Shown: positions 31,801-33,212 of the stretch, piece after piece | Position numbering within the stretch: the first letter of the stretch is position 1 | Layout of the letters: every line of letters starts with the position of its first letter | IMG/VR virus record: IMGVR_UViG_3300009160_000101 | Coordinates: 1 to 33,212 of that record | Reading direction: 5' to 3' (one strand) | Source: a virus | DNA length: 33,212 bases | Program-made: the position numbers and the translations under genes | The notes under the pieces: model-generated | Told to the model about the DNA's origin: nothing | Database searches by the model: none | The model's input: only the letters and a program-made list of their open reading frames with translations

Positions 31801-33212
31801 TTTAAGAGATAATATACAAACTGTTTCTAGATATCAAGATAACACAGGTGCGTGGAGATCTTATAGTCTTAATAATATAAAAAGATCACCTAAAGTAGTT
31901 GTAAGAACAAAAGCTGGTAATAATCAAAATATAGGTCCTAAGTTATTATCTGGTGATAAGTCATTAACAACATTAGGTACTTTGTTACAAGCATCTGATT
32001 TTAATAATTACTTACCTACAGGTACAGTCAAACCAGATTTTACACATCTTGATCGTACTTTTTCATTACCTATTCAAAGTCACTATGGTGCTATAAGAGG
32101 TAGAGTGAGAAACCAGTATGGTCAATTAGATTCTATTAAACAATTACCGGTTGGTACATGTGAGCAAAAGATTGCTAATACTATAGTTAATCCATCAACT
32201 GTAGTTTGTAATGGTGTAAACAAAACTAAGAATACAATTTACAGATCTCCTTTAATGTTTGGAGGTGATACATATATTAATAGATATACTGAAAAAGACA
32301 GCATGTGTTTTTTTTATGATTGGTTATATGATCAACCTGATGGTTTTGAATATAACTATTATTTAAGAAGTATGATTCCTAATCCAAGATTCAGATTGAA
32401 TAGTAGAAAATATGATATTCAAGATTTAGCAGGGGCTGTAGATTTTAAAAACATTGTTACTATTCTTTCTGGTAGTAGTATAACAGCTCCTCCTGGAGAA
32501 GGTGTTACACCTTCTGATTTTTACAATCTTGATTACTATGTAGACGATGGTCAAAAATATAATTATTCTAATGATGTAGCATCAAATTATCCTGGATTAT
32601 TTGTTTGTAAACAATCAGCATTTTATTTAGCTGTTTCTTCTATAAAAGACTTCTTTGTAGAATCTGAAGTTCTTGTAGATTTTAGAACACAACCAGAAGA
32701 AATAGCAAGAAAATATTATAACCCGTATAATTTCACAGATTATAATTCAATGTTTGATACTAACCCAACTATACTTGGTGTAAATAGTTATAATCAATAT
32801 GACTATTCATTAAGTGTATCTAAGTTATATAATCAATACTTTTCATTAAGTACTATACAAAGTAGATATTACAATCCAAATGTAGCTGACTTATGTTATA
32901 CTTATTACCCAAACAGAATTATTTATTCATTGCCACAACAAGATGAGATGGTAAAAGATAGTTGGTTTATTTATTTAGTAAACAACTATAAAACTTTTAA
33001 ATCTAAAGTAAGTGGAGTTAAAGCAATAAACAAATCTGGTATTGTAATTACATTTAAAAATGATAGTCCTATAATGTATCAGGGTGTAGATACTCTTCAA
33101 ACTGATTTAGGTACTAAAGTTACATTAGGTGATGGAGGTTTATTTAGTCAACCACCTCAACAATTAACTAATGCTGATAAACCATATGAGTATGGAGCAT
33201 CTCAAAATAGAC
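28892..33212 (+). CDS. Muzzle-like giant tail protein (3' partial)
   Basis: The frame stays open from ATG 28892 to the right edge: 1440 codons are visible and the end is missing. The N-terminus (VINDSFIKGLNKDSDPSYVT, then EGMWTHAVNMV and GSISNE) matches the GLNKD...P...G-Y--A-N opening that I know from crAss-like muzzle proteins, the large tail-barrel component at the tip of the short tail. The body is Asn/Tyr-rich beta structure. Two hydrophobic helical stretches occur around residues ~745-760 (VPMIFGGLAEAIISMV) and ~860-870 (YGVGGVIIADAMAGGGG), followed by ALAVLNNLAKIAFYF. These may be buried or membrane-interacting during infection. The gene is preceded by ring-like genes and is probably expressed from the promoter at 26522. 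Identity is well supported by context but not proven. Confidence 0.68.
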   Translation, partial: MADNNMQNSSQVINDSFIKGLNKDSDPSYVTEGMWTHAVNMVNNSKTGKVGSISNESANYLCFNAGNFMPVNATEKLVIGAIYLFSDKWLIFTAGHNTNGQPVSSEIGLFEEENCSYKPIVIDVCLAFDKRYLISGVSRLKEDCTWQVYWSDGLNPDRYLNIGDPQTWPGPEYFYVTSIGTNANYYQGPGGTKMLWPNVQWIKKCKDEADVIVPKTGYTPIGCITCTNTNKLDCEHIRLARLMTTPCLNLTRGQQGGTLANGTYFALIAYTIKGQKVTDYFAQSNYQFIYSPQDLQGSLTLNVSADNKNFDEFQLVIVKCVNQQTVAQLMGIYSTNTSTISIDQIDNGGNITIPLEQLPLQTPVFETSDQMAEVNNYLLRVGPRSKFDFNYQPLANLIKTKWASVEYPAEYYMKGGNKTNYMRDEVYSFFIRWAYDTGDKTSTYHIPGRPPRSFNVPNGGSLLEDALLVGNQNTLYSDDKVFEVYNTATIDNASAVVGTFSDDGGKVIATGDMGYWESTEKYPDNRDDIWNTSAHCWTGETSTTYDLCGKHIRHHKFPEDYTAGSAADTVTHFRRNTNPQNNSNDYFIRLMGVYFENIALPKDNDGDDIAGIVGYEILRGSREGNKTIVAKGMVNNFRTYEIPGTGNLSATGLYANYPFNTIEPLSNTLGTNVAGYNDPFIKAGINSLYNQTVPSDIFSFHSPDTMMTTPFLSTTEFKTYGPLSGYSQQNFNTPSDHPKFKLLSDAVIVPMIFGGLAEAIISMVGKRSSVSPGPAYQDIQIPDMTGEAITGGASGQESINGAGTATSYNVNVNYSLPGAESGKITTKPKQASEPGIFANILADFTKSKTIYGVGGVIIADAMAGGGGLETIYSTNAALGLSADGGVYTGSQLNTEFAPSQYLPTALAVLNNLAKIAFYFSEGARVTLDLIYAVVGYKQFALQQKAYGFYSNMDKNLNTDITRFKMEDGFYLRDNIQTVSRYQDNTGAWRSYSLNNIKRSPKVVVRTKAGNNQNIGPKLLSGDKSLTTLGTLLQASDFNNYLPTGTVKPDFTHLDRTFSLPIQSHYGAIRGRVRNQYGQLDSIKQLPVGTCEQKIANTIVNPSTVVCNGVNKTKNTIYRSPLMFGGDTYINRYTEKDSMCFFYDWLYDQPDGFEYNYYLRSMIPNPRFRLNSRKYDIQDLAGAVDFKNIVTILSGSSITAPPGEGVTPSDFYNLDYYVDDGQKYNYSNDVASNYPGLFVCKQSAFYLAVSSIKDFFVESEVLVDFRTQPEEIARKYYNPYNFTDYNSMFDTNPTILGVNSYNQYDYSLSVSKLYNQYFSLSTIQSRYYNPNVADLCYTYYPNRIIYSLPQQDEMVKDSWFIYLVNNYKTFKSKVSGVKAINKSGIVITFKNDSPIMYQGVDTLQTDLGTKVTLGDGGLFSQPPQQLTNADKPYEYGASQNR

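Noticed and set aside
32309-32318. Run of eight T in the muzzle-like gene as a slippage or frameshift site
   Set aside because: The zero frame continues to the window edge, with no overlapping alternative frame to shift into.
1-33212. Stop-codon reassignment, known in some crAss-like phages
   Set aside because: TAA, TAG and TGA all end genes here (TAG for terL, TGA for portal and MCP), and no long frame is broken by in-frame stops.
1-33212. tRNA genes, CRISPR arrays, integrase or attachment sites
   Set aside because: Gene-free gaps are all shorter than 120 bases and are explained by leaders, promoters or terminators; no cloverleaf or spaced direct repeats were seen.

Overview
The window is a stretch of tailed-phage genome in which every gene lies on the + strand. 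It covers the packaging, head, neck and tail/adhesin module and is cut at both ends (inside the terminase on the left, inside a giant tail protein on the right). Several features point to a phage of Bacteroidota, most probably crAss-like (Crassvirales). The DNA is very A+T-rich. Start codons follow A-rich leaders with no Shine-Dalgarno. Two intergenic sites match the Bacteroidota promoter form TTG-N20-TAnnTTTG. The adhesin genes carry FISUMP and SprB-like domains, typical of Bacteroidota surface proteins. The order TerL, portal, scaffold-like, MCP, small head genes, ring-like protein, adhesins, HU/IHF-like protein, ring-like proteins and muzzle-like protein fits crAss-like podoviruses. No sequence search was possible, so family names rest on motif recognition.

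Layout. (1) 1-6.1 kb: terminase large subunit interrupted by an intein, a GIY-YIG homing endonuclease, the portal, and a shrunken GIY-YIG remnant. (2) 6.2-9.1 kb: scaffold-like protein and major capsid protein. (3) 9.14-10.04 kb: free-standing LAGLIDADG endonuclease with its own host-type promoter. (4) 10.07-14.63 kb: a 338-aa probable virion protein, a run of small basic proteins, a protein resembling the LCIB-type beta-carbonic anhydrase fold, and a third GIY-YIG endonuclease. (5) 14.64-17.5 kb: ring/connector-like protein, a Dps-like protein keeping most ferroxidase ligands, and an abundant-looking structural protein followed by a strong terminator. (6) 17.5-26.5 kb: very Cys-rich fibre/adhesin proteins with tandem repeats, a shared N-terminal motif, SprB-like domains and three FISUMP domains, closed by a second strong terminator. 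(7) 26.5 kb to the end: a new transcription unit with a HU/IHF-like protein, two ring-like proteins and the giant muzzle-like protein.

How it works together: TerL and portal package DNA into a capsid built from the MCP on the scaffold. Ring-like proteins and the muzzle-like protein would form the short tail, and the Cys-rich multi-domain proteins are the likely host-contact surface. Five homing elements (an intein, three GIY-YIG genes, one LAGLIDADG gene) sit within the first 13.5 kb, in or beside the packaging and head genes. The most unusual cargo is the pair of enzyme-like folds (carbonic-anhydrase-like and Dps-like) inside a virion gene cluster. There are no tRNAs, CRISPR arrays, integrase or gene-free stretches over 300 bases, and the standard genetic code suffices.
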